Assembly (NCBI GenBank): GCA_002428995.1
Contig: DIYJ01000005.1
Coordinates: forward strand, 458,790 to 522,789
Direction of reading: 5' to 3'
Length of the DNA: 64,000 bases
Source: Flavobacteriales bacterium UBA6057
GTDB taxonomy: Bacteria; Bacteroidota; Bacteroidia; Flavobacteriales_G; Salibacteraceae
Shown here in pieces: positions 52,044 to 62,100 of the stretch. The notes under the pieces are model-generated. The model did not search any database. It had not been told where the DNA came from and saw only the letters and a program-made list of their open reading frames with translations. Positions within the stretch are counted from its first letter, which is position 1. Each line of letters opens with the position of its first letter. Made by a program: the position numbers and the translations under genes.

Positions 52044-53243
52044 CTAGCGAGCGATGATCACAAGCACTTGCTCGATGAAGCCTTTACCTGCAATTCGTAC
52101 GAAGTAAGTTCCCGGCTCAAAGTCGAAGGCGCTGATGGCGGCCAGTTGGCGTCCTTCAGCGAGTTCCTGCTGATAGATGGATCTCACCATTTTACCAGTT
52201 ACATCATACACACTTACATCAATCACCTCTCTGGCTGGAAGGTGAAACTCAATCACACCAAGGTCTGTGATGGGGTTTGGATAGACGCTGGCAGCAATGC
52301 TCGGAGCAGCTGCAGCCTCATTGATGCTGGAGGGCCAGTTACTTGGGTTGGAAGCACTGTTTGGATTGTCAGGATTATCCGGATGATTCGGATCGGAAGG
52401 GTCGTTGGAATCATACAAGGTGAATGTTTCCGACTTCGCTGCATTGACCACCTTATTGTCACTTACAGAAGAGGGAGTGTACTCTGCCACAAACCCAACC
52501 ACTCTTACGTCATCAATGCTCACGCCATCGGGCACTGGGAAAGCAAAAGAGGTGGTGTACTGCATGCCCACGTCTGTCTGCAGAGGCAAAATGTTGTCTA
52601 TTCCATCAAAACCTGAAGGGTTGGCAATGGCTACATCCTCGTGCGAGAAATTAAAGGCTGTGTCAATGGTATCAGAAAACAAAGAGCAAGGAGCCGCACC
52701 TCCGGTTGTGTCGATTCTCTGATCGGCAATCACACCATCCTGAACAAGGTAGAGGAAGAAACGCATTTCACGGTTCTCGATGTTGAGCTTGGTGTAGTTC
52801 ACCTGCATCCGAACGAATATTTCGTTTTCGTTGTCGTCATAAAGTACTTCGGGAAGTGTGACCAACGCATCCGTAGTGCGGTTGATTCTCGCAGCAATCG
52901 TGTCAACCCACAGGCTCAGCCCAAGATTGAGGTCATTGCCGTTGTAAGACACTCGGTCTACCAAACCGGCTGGATAGATAGCAGGTGCAAAAAAGGTCGC
53001 CCAATCACCCACAAACGGTCGGTACATCGGGTCACCGCCATCAAAAATATTGTCATCATGCATGGATATGATGGCAAGGTTTGGCCCGTAAAGCCCTTTT
53101 ACCTGCTCCTTCATGCAAATCCCCTCTCCTACGGCCTCAAGCTGGGTGGTTTCCTTCGTCTCAAGAAGAACGGTACGAGGTGACTGCGCCAATGCGCACA
53201 CTGCGAAAAGAAAAAGCGTGGTAGCTGTGTAAATCTTTTTCAT
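52044..53243 (-). CDS. Omp28-related protein without CxxC, with T9SS sorting domain
   Basis: A 399-residue exported protein. The signal peptide ends CALAQ; the first mature block SPRTVLLETKETTQLEAVGEGIC resembles the start of the gene at 43778 (VPRNVLVEHFTNTRCGIC) but the CxxC pair is lost, only one Cys remaining nearby. A short Asx-Pro linker follows (NDPSDPNHPDNPDNPN, about residues 280-300), then the T9SS type A domain: ASVYPNPITDLGVIEFHL ... FEPGTYFVRIAGKGF. Surface or extracellular location is expected. Function unknown. Single gene with its own terminator. Confidence 0.8.
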   Translation of the reverse strand: MKKIYTATTLFLFAVCALAQSPRTVLLETKETTQLEAVGEGICMKEQVKGLYGPNLAIISMHDDNIFDGGDPMYRPFVGDWATFFAPAIYPAGLVDRVSYNGNDLNLGLSLWVDTIAARINRTTDALVTLPEVLYDDNENEIFVRMQVNYTKLNIENREMRFFLYLVQDGVIADQRIDTTGGAAPCSLFSDTIDTAFNFSHEDVAIANPSGFDGIDNILPLQTDVGMQYTTSFAFPVPDGVSIDDVRVVGFVAEYTPSSVSDNKVVNAAKSETFTLYDSNDPSDPNHPDNPDNPNSASNPSNWPSSINEAAAAPSIAASVYPNPITDLGVIEFHLPAREVIDVSVYDVTGKMVRSIYQQELAEGRQLAAISAFDFEPGTYFVRIAGKGFIEQVLVIIAR

Positions 53244-53444
53244 CCAATCTTTTTTACAAATTCAAAGTGAAGGTAACGCTTTTTGCACCTCAAAGGCTGG
53301 TAACGGGAAGCATGAACGGCATACAAACAGGGTAACCTGAGGCATATGCGCCAAAACGATGAACGCTGCATGTGCAAAAGATAAGTGGCAACATCTCCGC
53401 GAATTCCGAGTTCATGTTTTTCTTCGCATCCTAAGGAAGAAACG

Positions 53445-54203
53445 ATGAAGAGACCTTTAATACTTGTCACGAATGATGATGGTTTTCACGCCCCGGGCAT
53501 CAACGCGCTCACAGAAGTTGCGTTGGGCTTCGGAGATGTATTGAAGGTTGCGCCTGATAAACCGCAGTCCGGTATGGGGCATGCCATTACCATCAATAGC
53601 ACGCTGCGCATCGAAAAGATGCCTGCCGAAGGATATGAAGCTTATCAATGCACCGGCACACCTGTGGATTGTGTGAAGATCGCCCTGGATGTGATCCTCG
53701 ATAGAGTTCCTGACCTGGTCATCTCCGGCATCAACCACGGCTCCAATGCCAGCATCAATGTGATTTACTCAGGCACGATGAGCGCAGCAATGGAAGGATA
53801 CATTGAAGGGGTGCCATCCATTGGATTTTCTTTGCTCGATCATACGGTAGATGCGGATTTCACTACCGCTAAGATTTACGCGGAAAAGATCATTCGAGAG
53901 GCATTGAATCAAAAGGATCAGACCTATTGCCTGAATGTCAATATCCCCAAACTGGAGCCTGATCTCATCAAGGGAATTCGCTGCTGTCGTCAGGCACACG
54001 CCAAATGGCAGGAAGAGTTTGACCGAAGAACAGATCCTTCAGGTCGCGATTATTACTGGCTCACAGGCCATTTTGTACAATTCGAGCAATCCGAAGAAGT
54101 TGACCTTTGGGCGCTGAAGCAAGGGTATGTGAGTGTGGTTCCGGTTTCTTATGACCTCACTCATTTCAAAACACTGGAGACGTTGAAGACATGGAATCTC
54201 TGA
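53445..54203 (+). CDS. surE: 5'-nucleotidase/exopolyphosphatase SurE
   Basis: A 252-residue metal-dependent phosphatase that dephosphorylates nucleoside monophosphates under stress. Metal ligands are in the opening ILVTNDDGF (D11, D12), then PQSGMGHAIT and SGINHGSN, followed by the SurE loop SAAMEGYIEGVPSIGFSL. I chose ATG at 53445; a frame from 53385 would add 20 residues without similarity. AAGGAAGA lies 5-13 bp upstream of the ATG, an unusually good Shine-Dalgarno-like site for this window. Its stop is inside the next gene (13-bp overlap), so surE, the membrane protein and lpxB form a tight operon. Confidence 0.95.
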   Translation: MKRPLILVTNDDGFHAPGINALTEVALGFGDVLKVAPDKPQSGMGHAITINSTLRIEKMPAEGYEAYQCTGTPVDCVKIALDVILDRVPDLVISGINHGSNASINVIYSGTMSAAMEGYIEGVPSIGFSLLDHTVDADFTTAKIYAEKIIREALNQKDQTYCLNVNIPKLEPDLIKGIRCCRQAHAKWQEEFDRRTDPSGRDYYWLTGHFVQFEQSEEVDLWALKQGYVSVVPVSYDLTHFKTLETLKTWNL

Positions 54204-54490
54204 AACGATACGACAAACTGCTCACCGGAGCCATCGCGGGATTGATTGGTCCTTTTTTCGGTTTCTTGATCTTCTACCTCATCATGTTCAACGATCGATC
54301 GTTGGGTGCATTCAAAGAGATGATCATGAACAACTCTTCTACGCAGGCGCCTCTCATGGCAGTTTGCCTTGTATTCAATCTCATCTTCTTCTTTCTGGCG
54401 CTTCGCAAAAACTGGTATCGAACGGCTCAGGGAGTGATAATGGCGATGTTCATTTACGCGCCACTGGTCATCTACCTCAAGTATGCCTAA
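54191..54490 (+). CDS. small membrane protein between surE and lpxB
   Basis: A 99-residue protein with about three membrane helices (LLTGAIAGLIGPFFGFLIFYLIMF; APLMAVCLVFNLIFFFLAL; GVIMAMFIYAPLVIYLKY). It overlaps surE by 13 bp and lpxB by 8 bp, so translation is coupled. Such a small integral protein between these two genes is seen repeatedly in Bacteroidota (recollection), but its function is not known; a role near lipid A assembly is only inferred from position. Confidence 0.75.
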   Translation: MESLKRYDKLLTGAIAGLIGPFFGFLIFYLIMFNDRSLGAFKEMIMNNSSTQAPLMAVCLVFNLIFFFLALRKNWYRTAQGVIMAMFIYAPLVIYLKYA

Positions 54491-55607
54491 GCGGATATTC
54501 ATATTAACAGGAGAACCGTCCGGTGATTTGCACGGAGCGAACCTGGTGAAAGCCATTCGCGAGGAAAATGACAATGTGGAGATCAAGTGTTGGGGCGGAG
54601 ATAAAATGGCCGCTGCCGGGGCTGAGGTATTGAAACACATTGACGAGTTGGCATTCATGGGATTTATCGAGGTCATCATGAACCTGCGAACCATCCTCAA
54701 GAACTTCGAGCTCTGTAAATCACACATTGAAGCCTTTCAACCGGATCTGGTAGTGCTGATCGACTATCCGGGATTCAACCTTCGAATGGCCAAGCACATT
54801 CATCAACTGGGTATTCCTCAATTCTATTACATCTCTCCACAGATATGGGCCTGGAAGGAAAGCAGGGTGCATAAGGTGAAAGCATTTGTTGAAAAGGTAT
54901 TTGTGATCCTGCCCTTTGAGAAGGACTTCTACACGAAATACGAAGTAGATGCTGAATTTGTGGGCCACCCCCTGCTCGATGAACTGAAGGAGATTACCAT
55001 TACCCGCGAAGCCTTCCTGGAGAAAAAGCAACTGACGGATACCGGGAAACCGATCATCGCATTGCTACCTGGAAGCAGAACACAAGAGATTTCGGTTTTG
55101 CTGCCTCGAATGATCAACACCGCCAAGGCATTTTCCGATTATCAGTTTATATGCTCCAAAGTTCCCTGGCAAAGGGAAGCGCTCTTCGAAGCCTGTAAGG
55201 CCAACGGCATTGACATCGTGGAAGGCGATACGTATGAACTTCTCTCCGTTTCAACTGCTGCTATCGTGACCAGCGGAACAGCCACCTTGGAAACAGCATT
55301 GTTGAACATTCCTCAGGTGGTCGTTTACAAGGGAAATTGGTTCAGCTATGCCATTGCGCGGATGCTCGTCAAGGTCAAATTCATCAGCTTGGTGAACCTC
55401 ATCATGGACCGCGAAGTGGTGAAAGAACTGATCCAGGACAAAGTGAACGATCAGCATTTGCGGGAAGAACTTGGCAAGCTTCTGCCTCCATCCGATCAAA
55501 GAGAACAGGTATTGGCATCGTACCGTGAACTGCATCAGAAGTTAGGTTCAAAAGGTGCTTCCACGATTGTCGCAAAGGCGTTGTTGAAAAGACTCGCTTC
55601 GACCTGA
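54483..55607 (+). CDS. lpxB: lipid-A-disaccharide synthase
   Basis: A 374-residue GT19 glycosyltransferase that joins UDP-diacylglucosamine and lipid X in the lipid A pathway. The start RIFILTGEPSGDLHGANLV is the family signature. The acceptor/donor blocks follow: CWGGDKMAAAGAEVL, LAFMGFIEVI, VVLIDYPGFNLRMAKH, YYISPQIWAWKESR, FVGHPLLDEL, LLPGSRTQEI, then TSGTATLETALLNIPQVVVYK. Peripheral inner-membrane enzyme on the cytoplasmic face. Third gene after surE and the membrane protein. Confidence 0.97.
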   Translation: MPKRIFILTGEPSGDLHGANLVKAIREENDNVEIKCWGGDKMAAAGAEVLKHIDELAFMGFIEVIMNLRTILKNFELCKSHIEAFQPDLVVLIDYPGFNLRMAKHIHQLGIPQFYYISPQIWAWKESRVHKVKAFVEKVFVILPFEKDFYTKYEVDAEFVGHPLLDELKEITITREAFLEKKQLTDTGKPIIALLPGSRTQEISVLLPRMINTAKAFSDYQFICSKVPWQREALFEACKANGIDIVEGDTYELLSVSTAAIVTSGTATLETALLNIPQVVVYKGNWFSYAIARMLVKVKFISLVNLIMDREVVKELIQDKVNDQHLREELGKLLPPSDQREQVLASYRELHQKLGSKGASTIVAKALLKRLAST

Positions 55608-55628
55608 TTCTTCACTTTTCACCTCGGT

Positions 55629-55636
55629 TAAATTTG
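55629..55636 (+). promoter_or_regulatory. -7 element before the SpoIID-like gene (TAAATTTG)
   Basis: TAAATTTG, a perfect TAnnTTTG match, 6 bp before the ATG at 55643. If used, the message would start about at the initiation codon (leaderless). Confidence 0.4.
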
Positions 55637-55642
55637 CTGACC

Positions 55643-56806
55643 ATGCGGCATTTTCTGTGCTTGTTATTGTCGGTGGTATGCAGCTTTGGATTCGCATCCA
55701 ACAAAGTGCTTCAGGTAGGGCTCTTCTCAAAGCAAGAACCGTCTGAAATCCTTATAAAGCCCGAAATCGGTTCTTATACCGTCTTGGGCAATGGGCTCCA
55801 GATACTCGAACTCAAAAAAGGACAAGCAATTCGTATCAAGTCTGAAAACGGACTGGTGGCTGTTAGCACACTGGATAAAGCCATTGGAACTTATGCCGAA
55901 GTGAGACTGGAGCGCAAGACCTGGGGAAGCACCATGGTGATCGAACGGGTGAATCAGGGACACAAGGCTCATGAATACCATGACGACTTTGTCATTACTC
56001 CCAAGGGAAGCAAGCTAAAGATTGTCAACCACGTGTACATTGAGCATTACGTCTCTGGTGTGGTGGAATCTGAGGCTGGCAGCCGCGAACCAAAAGAGTA
56101 TTACAAAGTACAGGCAGTGATCTGCAGGACCTATGCTCTGAACAATCGCATGAAACATGCGGCAGAAGGCTTCCAGCTGTGTGATCAGGTTCACTGTCAG
56201 GTATACCACAACAAGAGTCGACACAATCCAGACATTCTGAAGGCGACCCAGGAAACGATTGGAATCGTGATCGTAGACAGCGACATCAATCTGGTGACAG
56301 CCGCCTTTCATTCCAATTGCGGAGGCCATACCTGCAACAGTGAAGATGTTTGGAGCGGAGCACTAAGCTACCTCCGAGCACGGGAGGACGACAACTGCCT
56401 GGAAGAACCTCACTCCTACTGGAGGAAATCGACCACTACGGGAGAATGGATGGCTTACCTGAAGAGGCGTTTTAATTACCCCATTCACGATGAAGAAGCG
56501 CGTCAGGTAGCTCTGAACTATTGCCCCGATCAGCGCTACCATAGACTCAACGATAGTGTTGCATGGGTTGACTTCAAGACCGTTCGAAAAGACTGGGGAC
56601 TTCGGTCTGCTTACTTCAACATCGAACAGGTAGCAGATTCCGTCATCCTCGAAGGCCGCGGTTATGGACATGGCGTGGGTCTGTGTCAGGAAGGAGCCAT
56701 GAACATGGCCAAGCGCGGCACTTCCTACAGCGATATCCTGCACTTCTACTATGCAGGTATTCACTTGGTCAACCTATCGGTGATCGAGTTCTTTCGCTCT
56801 GAATAA
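55643..56806 (+). CDS. SpoIID/LytB domain amidase-enhancer-like protein
   Basis: A 387-residue exported protein: MRHFLCLLLSVVCSFGFAS signal, then a domain of about 100 residues, then the SpoIID catalytic-type domain: YIEHYVSGVVESEAGSREPKEYYKVQAVICRTYAL, HCQVYHNKS, AAFHSNCGGHTCNSEDVWSG, and the end GRGYGHGVGLCQEGAMNMAKRGTSYSDILHFYYAGI. In Bacillus SpoIID is a lytic transglycosylase acting on stem-less glycan; periplasmic peptidoglycan hydrolysis is a reasonable guess here. I chose the ATG at 55643 instead of TTG 55634. It follows lpxB by 35 bp and may have its own promoter. Confidence 0.88.
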   Translation: MRHFLCLLLSVVCSFGFASNKVLQVGLFSKQEPSEILIKPEIGSYTVLGNGLQILELKKGQAIRIKSENGLVAVSTLDKAIGTYAEVRLERKTWGSTMVIERVNQGHKAHEYHDDFVITPKGSKLKIVNHVYIEHYVSGVVESEAGSREPKEYYKVQAVICRTYALNNRMKHAAEGFQLCDQVHCQVYHNKSRHNPDILKATQETIGIVIVDSDINLVTAAFHSNCGGHTCNSEDVWSGALSYLRAREDDNCLEEPHSYWRKSTTTGEWMAYLKRRFNYPIHDEEARQVALNYCPDQRYHRLNDSVAWVDFKTVRKDWGLRSAYFNIEQVADSVILEGRGYGHGVGLCQEGAMNMAKRGTSYSDILHFYYAGIHLVNLSVIEFFRSE

Positions 56807-56829
56807 GAGGAGAGTATAACGCTTGTTAG

Positions 56830-58254
56830 TTATCGGACCTGTTTGGTGGCAGCTACATCCCATGGCGCAGCTGGCAGATGCTCCAGACTTGAATAAGGGA
56901 AGAAAATCATTTGCCCCTTCTTACCCTCGAACTGAAATCTTGATTCATCCAGCCCTCTGTTCTTATTCTTCTGCTGGAGTGTCAACTCATTCATTCCTGC
57001 CTTCAGCGGCACACGTGTGTAGTAGATCGTGTGTGGCAGTGTTTGCCAGTTTCGGGTATCCGCCTTCTCGGTGACGGCATTTGTGATGGTGGCCAAAGCG
57101 CCCAACGCTTCATTTTCCTGGGAAAGCTGCACTTCCGCTAGTTTCTTCAAGGCCAGGCGTAGTAAGGCAACGCTCATTTCTCTGAGAAAGCGGTCGCGCA
57201 AGGTCTTAAAGGCAATGTCATTCACACTTTCAACCTTATCCAGGTCATGGCGCTTGCCATTCGCGTTCAACCATGCTTCTGTATAATAGGTAGGCCGCTC
57301 CAAGTATTTCGGAAAGGCCACGCGCACCACATGCAGGGCCAAAAGATCATTTCGCTTCTGTTGGTCATCTCCGATGTAGAACGGAAAGGTTACTCCCAAT
57401 TCTTCGTTGGTGAAGTTCACAAAGCCTGCCTGCCCGGGCACGGCAATGAAGTTGATGCTCCATTCATCCTTGACCGGCCCCATTCCATTGTTCCAGAAAA
57501 AGACCACTTCACCGCCTGGCTTATCCACAGGGGTGTGAGTCATGTTGAACTCACTGGCGTATTGATCATACTCCTGGCGAAAGCCAAGGGTCTTAGAAGT
57601 TCTTAGCAGATCACGCTTGAGTTGCTCAGGAACCCTGATGCCGAAGTATCCATGTTCTCCGGTGTACACTTCATAAGCGTTTCGATAAGCTATGAAGGCA
57701 TCGTTGATCTCACCTTGCGCTTCAAAAGCGAGTCCCATCACAATGTGCGCAAAGGCGTCTACCTGGTAGCGGTTTTTGTGATCCTTGTATTTATCGTTCA
57801 GCTTTTGAAGCTTGAGGTTGATTCTTCGGGCCTCTACTCCGGCCGCATCAAAATTTCTCAGATTGAGATAGTTGAGTGCCTTGTAATAGTGAATCATTAC
57901 GGCCTCAAAGTCTTCTGCGCGATAGGGCTTGACTTCCGGATTGCTGATCAGCGCGAGTGCTTCAGAACCGTAGTTACGCTTGTAGTCTTCAATCAGAAGA
58001 TCGGCTTCATTGAAATACTTGTTGCTTTCCTCGAATTGCTGCTCCAGGTGGTTCACAAAGCCCATGTTGAACAAGTAGAGCAGTCGATTTCTATTTCGCT
58101 GCATCTTCTTATCACCGTCTAAGTACTTCTCTGCCTTCTCAATCTCGCCTTCCGCCACCAGCGATTGGAACTTGATGTTTCGCTGATAGTAGGAAGCACA
58201 GCTTACGAGCAAGCAAAGGGAAGCAATGGCAATAAGGCGCTTGAACACTGACAT
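56830..58254 (-). CDS. COG3014-family outer-membrane-type lipoprotein
   Basis: A 474-residue lipoprotein: MSVFKRLIAIASLCLLVSC with a lipobox, then a TPR-like helical part (RNRNRLLYLFNMGFVNHLEQQFEESNKYFNEADLLIEDY; YKALNYLNLRNFDAAGVEARRI; AHIVMGLAFEAQGEINDAFIAYRNA). The C-terminal half holds EVVFFWNNGMGPVKDEWSINF. COG3014 genes are commonly next to lpoB in Bacteroidota and Proteobacteria, and that is the case here. Function in cell-wall synthase activation is suspected, not shown. I chose ATG at 58254 for the lipobox over 58287. Confidence 0.82.
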   Translation of the reverse strand: MSVFKRLIAIASLCLLVSCASYYQRNIKFQSLVAEGEIEKAEKYLDGDKKMQRNRNRLLYLFNMGFVNHLEQQFEESNKYFNEADLLIEDYKRNYGSEALALISNPEVKPYRAEDFEAVMIHYYKALNYLNLRNFDAAGVEARRINLKLQKLNDKYKDHKNRYQVDAFAHIVMGLAFEAQGEINDAFIAYRNAYEVYTGEHGYFGIRVPEQLKRDLLRTSKTLGFRQEYDQYASEFNMTHTPVDKPGGEVVFFWNNGMGPVKDEWSINFIAVPGQAGFVNFTNEELGVTFPFYIGDDQQKRNDLLALHVVRVAFPKYLERPTYYTEAWLNANGKRHDLDKVESVNDIAFKTLRDRFLREMSVALLRLALKKLAEVQLSQENEALGALATITNAVTEKADTRNWQTLPHTIYYTRVPLKAGMNELTLQQKNKNRGLDESRFQFEGKKGQMIFFPYSSLEHLPAAPWDVAATKQVR

Positions 58255-58274
58255 AATGCTAGTGGAGATATGCA

Positions 58275-58298
58275 AAGGGCTGCGCACTGGCAGCCCTT
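58275..58298. other. hairpin between lpoB and the COG3014 gene
   Basis: AAGGGCTGC, loop GCACTG, GCAGCCCTT: a perfect 9-bp stem in the 65-bp gap. The minus strand has no T-run after it (TGCATATC), so it is a weak terminator or an RNA stability/processing element that could lower expression of the second gene. Confidence 0.55.
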
Positions 58299-58319
58299 CT
58301 TATCTTTTGACGCGAGCTT

Positions 58320-58913
58320 TTAGTCTTTAATGTACTTTTTGATCTTCTTGTCACCGATCCAGACAATTTCGTTGGTCTCCATATCGGTCAGCTCCAAGTC
58401 GATTTGGTACTCTACCACTTTTTCTCGTCCATATTGGTCAACAGTAGAGTTGATTACGCCCTGCAACATGTAATCAGCGCCAACTTCCAGGCCCCACTGC
58501 TTCATGGTACTCTTGCTGCTGAACTCCTGCTGATCCGCACGCTCACCTCTTACTTCTTCGCGCTTCTCTCCACTCTGAACGAGTCTCACTTTTTGAGAAG
58601 TGATGAATGAACGCTCAAGATCCTTAGAGAAGGTTTCAGGATTGATGTGCTCGTGCGATTTGTTGCGCATCATGCCAACAATCACAACAGGCTTCTCTCC
58701 TTCATTTGCCTGGCGGAAATTATTCAACCATGGTCCTGTCAACACCTGCTCGATCATGGCATTGGCAGTCATTTTAGAATCTGTGTCATTCCATCGGCCA
58801 CTCAGGTCAATGGTCTTGTTTGGGTCAACTCTGGTTACTTTTCTGTTTTGACAACTGAAAGCAACAAGGCTTAAAACACAAAGGGTCATCAAATTAATTC
58901 GGAGAGATCTCAT
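58320..58913 (-). CDS. lpoB: penicillin-binding protein activator LpoB-like lipoprotein
   Basis: A 197-residue lipoprotein: signal MRSLRINLMTLCVLSLVAFSC with lipobox. The mature protein opens with the LpoB pattern DLSGRWNDTDSKMTANAMIEQVLTGPWLNNF, then VVIVGMMRNKSHEHINPETFSKDLERSF, GADYMLQGVINS and LTDMETNEIVWIGDKKIKKY. In E. coli LpoB sits in the outer membrane and stimulates PBP1B through the wall; the same role is likely here. First gene of a pair with the COG3014 gene. Confidence 0.9.
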   Translation of the reverse strand: MRSLRINLMTLCVLSLVAFSCQNRKVTRVDPNKTIDLSGRWNDTDSKMTANAMIEQVLTGPWLNNFRQANEGEKPVVIVGMMRNKSHEHINPETFSKDLERSFITSQKVRLVQSGEKREEVRGERADQQEFSSKSTMKQWGLEVGADYMLQGVINSTVDQYGREKVVEYQIDLELTDMETNEIVWIGDKKIKKYIKD

Positions 58914-58958
58914 AGCTCAGATGGTTATACTTTCTTGGCCTATTAACAACTTGGATGC

Positions 58959-58966
58959 CAAAGTTA
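58959..58966 (-). promoter_or_regulatory. -7 element of lpoB (TAACTTTG)
   Basis: On the minus strand TAACTTTG followed by GCATCC, about 45 bp before the ATG. A TTG at 58985-58983 lies 16 bp upstream, slightly short of the usual spacing. Confidence 0.55.
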
Positions 58967-59072
58967 AATTGCTTCGACAAAACAACCTCCACAACCCATG
59001 GAGTATTACATCCTGTTAAGGTATTCTTAGAAATGCTTACAAATCTTGTGAAACAACATATGGCAAGAGTTC

Positions 59073-59080
59073 TAAATTCG
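59073..59080 (+). promoter_or_regulatory. -7-like element before the DUF2723 gene (TAAATTCG)
   Basis: TAAATTCG followed by CGC, 41 bp before the ATG; TTG at 59045-59047 is 25 bp upstream, slightly long spacing. Confidence 0.45.
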
Positions 59081-59121
59081 CGCTTCTCAGAATCGATCTA
59101 CTTAATACTCAAACGAGCACC

Positions 59122-62100
59122 ATGAATTATTATCGGTGGAACAACATACTGGGGTGGCTGGTCTTTGCCATCGCAACCTTTACCTACGTAAGCACTGTAG
59201 AACCTACTGCAAGCTTCTGGGACTGTGGGGAATACATTGCAACATCTTATCGCCTTGAAGTTGGTCACCCTCCTGGTGCGCCTACTTTCCTTCTTGTAGG
59301 TCGTTTGTTTTCGATGTTCGCAGCTCCGGAGAATGTTGCTTACATGATCAACCTTCTCTCCGGTCTTTGTAGTGCTTTTACGATTCTGTTCCTCTTCTGG
59401 ACCATCACTGCCCTGGCTCGCAAAGTGTTGAGTCACAACAAAACAATTGAAGAACTCACCGATAACGACAACCTGGCCATATTCGGTGCGGGTGTCATTG
59501 GCAGTCTGGCTTACACCTTCTCCGATACATTCTGGTTCAGCGCAACGGAAGGCGAAGTATATGCCATGTCATCCATGCTCACAGCGATTACCTTCTGGGC
59601 CATTCTCAAATGGGAACAAATTGCCCATGAGCCCAAAGCAGACCGTTGGCTTATTCTGATCGCTTATCTCATTGGTCTTTCTATTGGAGTCCACCTTCTG
59701 AACCTCCTCGCGATTCCTGCCATTGCTTATGTGATCTACTTCAAGAAATTCAAGCCAAACCTTCGTGGAATGATCATCACGGGTGTGTTGGGCGTGATCA
59801 CTTTGGGTGGAATTCAAAACTTCATCATTCCGAACATTGTCAACTTCGCTGCGAAGTTTGAGTATGCGGTCGTTAACGGCTTGGGTGCCCCTTTCCACAC
59901 AGGGTCCATCATCTTCATGGCGCTGCTTCTAGGAGCAATTGTGTTCGGGATTTACTACACCATGACCAAGCACAAGCCACTGTGGAATACCGCATTGCTG
60001 TCGCTGCTCGTATTGATCATTGGATATTCCTCGTTTGTGCTCATCCTCATTCGATCTAACGCGAATACTCCGATCGATGAAAACAACCCTGAAAACCTTG
60101 TAAATCTCCTCGCCTACCTGAATCGTGAGCAATATGGAGACTTCCCGCTGCTTTACGGACAGTACTTCAATTCTCCGTTCGACCGCTCCAATCCATACGA
60201 AGATGGAACACCGGTTTATTACCCGGATGAGCGTACAGGTCGCTACGAACTGGCAGACGATCGCAAAGGTTCGATCCCCAATTATGCTTCCGAGTTCAAA
60301 GCCTTCTTCCCGAGAATGTGGAGTGCAAAGAGCAACCATGTGAGGGCCTATAAACAATGGAGTGACTTCAAGGGTAAACCGATCCGATACACCGATGTAT
60401 CAGGGAAAGCTCAGACTATACGAAAACCGACATTCACAGAAAACATGCGCTACTTCTTCCGCTACCAGATCGGCTGGATGTATGTGCGCTACTTTATGTG
60501 GAACTTCAGTGGTCGCCAAAATGACACCCAAGGTCACGGAAACTTTCAGGATGGAAACTGGCTGACCGGTATTCCTATGATTGACGAAGAAAAGGTCGGG
60601 ACATTGGAAAATCTGCCCACCTATATCAAGGATCAAAAGGCTTACAACAAGTTCTTTGCGCTTCCGCTGATCATCGGGTTGCTTGGTCTAATCTTCCACT
60701 TCAGGCGTGATCCAAAATTCGCGTGGGTCGTGACACTGCTGTTCTTCTTTACCGGATTGGCGATTGTGGTTTATCTGAATCAATATCCCTATCAACCGAG
60801 GGAACGGGACTATGCCTACGCGGGGTCCTTCTACGCCTTTGCTATTTGGATAGGTTTTGGAGTGCTCGCATTGTATGACGCTGCCAAGAACATTGACTCC
60901 AAAGAACTGGGACGTATTGTAGGAATCACCCTGGGCGGTGCCATCGGACTCGTTCTGCTGGGCTACCTCTTTGGAGGAAGCAATGATTTCGCTTACCTCA
61001 TGGTGTACATGGGAGTCGTTGGAAGTGGTTTGATCGCACTCATGTATGGAGTCGGGCAAACCATACAAAACAGGCAACTCCATGCCATCATGGGTACAGC
61101 ACTGTGTCTTGTGGCTCCTATACTGATGGCAGCAGATGGATGGGACGACCACGATCGTTCTGGTCGCTATACTGCTCGGGCCATTGCTAAAAACTATCTT
61201 GATTCTTGTGACAAGGACGCCATTCTGTTCACCAATGGTGATAATGACACGTTCCCGCTCTGGTACCTTCAGGAAGTGGAAGGCTACCGAACGGATGTAC
61301 GAATCGTGAACCTTACGCTGGGAAGTACGGACTGGTTCATCGACATGATCAAGCGTCAGGCGTATGAAGGCAAGCCTGTGAAATTGCAGATGGTGAAAGA
61401 CGACTACCGTCAGGGTACGCGAGATTTCCTTCCCATCGATGACCGGGCTACGAACAACGCTTACATCAACGTGGATGATGTTGTAGACTTCGTTCTTGAC
61501 GATAGCAAGAAGGCGCTACTCGGGAACAACCAGCGTATGAACTACTTCCCTACTCGTAAATTCAGATTGCCTGTCGATTCTTCCACCGTGGTTGCAAATG
61601 GAACAGTGGCTTCCAAAGATGCCGGCCGTGTGCTGAAGGCGTTGGAATGGGAAGTGAAAGGCCGCTACATTGTGAAGAGCGAATTACTCATGCTGGATAT
61701 TCTGGCCCAGAACGATTGGGAACGCCCTATCTACTTCGCGAGCACCATGCCGAAGAAAAGCTATTTCGGATTGGAGAATTACATGCAGCAAGAAGGTTTC
61801 GCCTATCGTTTGGTTCCCTACAAGTCTAAGCGCGACAACAACCAGTTTGGTTATTTCGGAGAGGTTCAAACAGACATCATGTTCGACAACATGATGAACA
61901 ATTTTGAATTTGGAAACATGGAGAACCCAGATCTATTCCTTGACGAGAACAACCTGCGCTTTGTAACCAATCTGCGCCTCAGCTTCTCTCGCCTGGCAGA
62001 CGCCTTGATCAGAGATGGTGACAACGAACGCGCTACGCAAGTACTTGATAAGTGCGTGTCAATGACGGTCAACTCCAACACTCCGAAGGATCTCACACTC

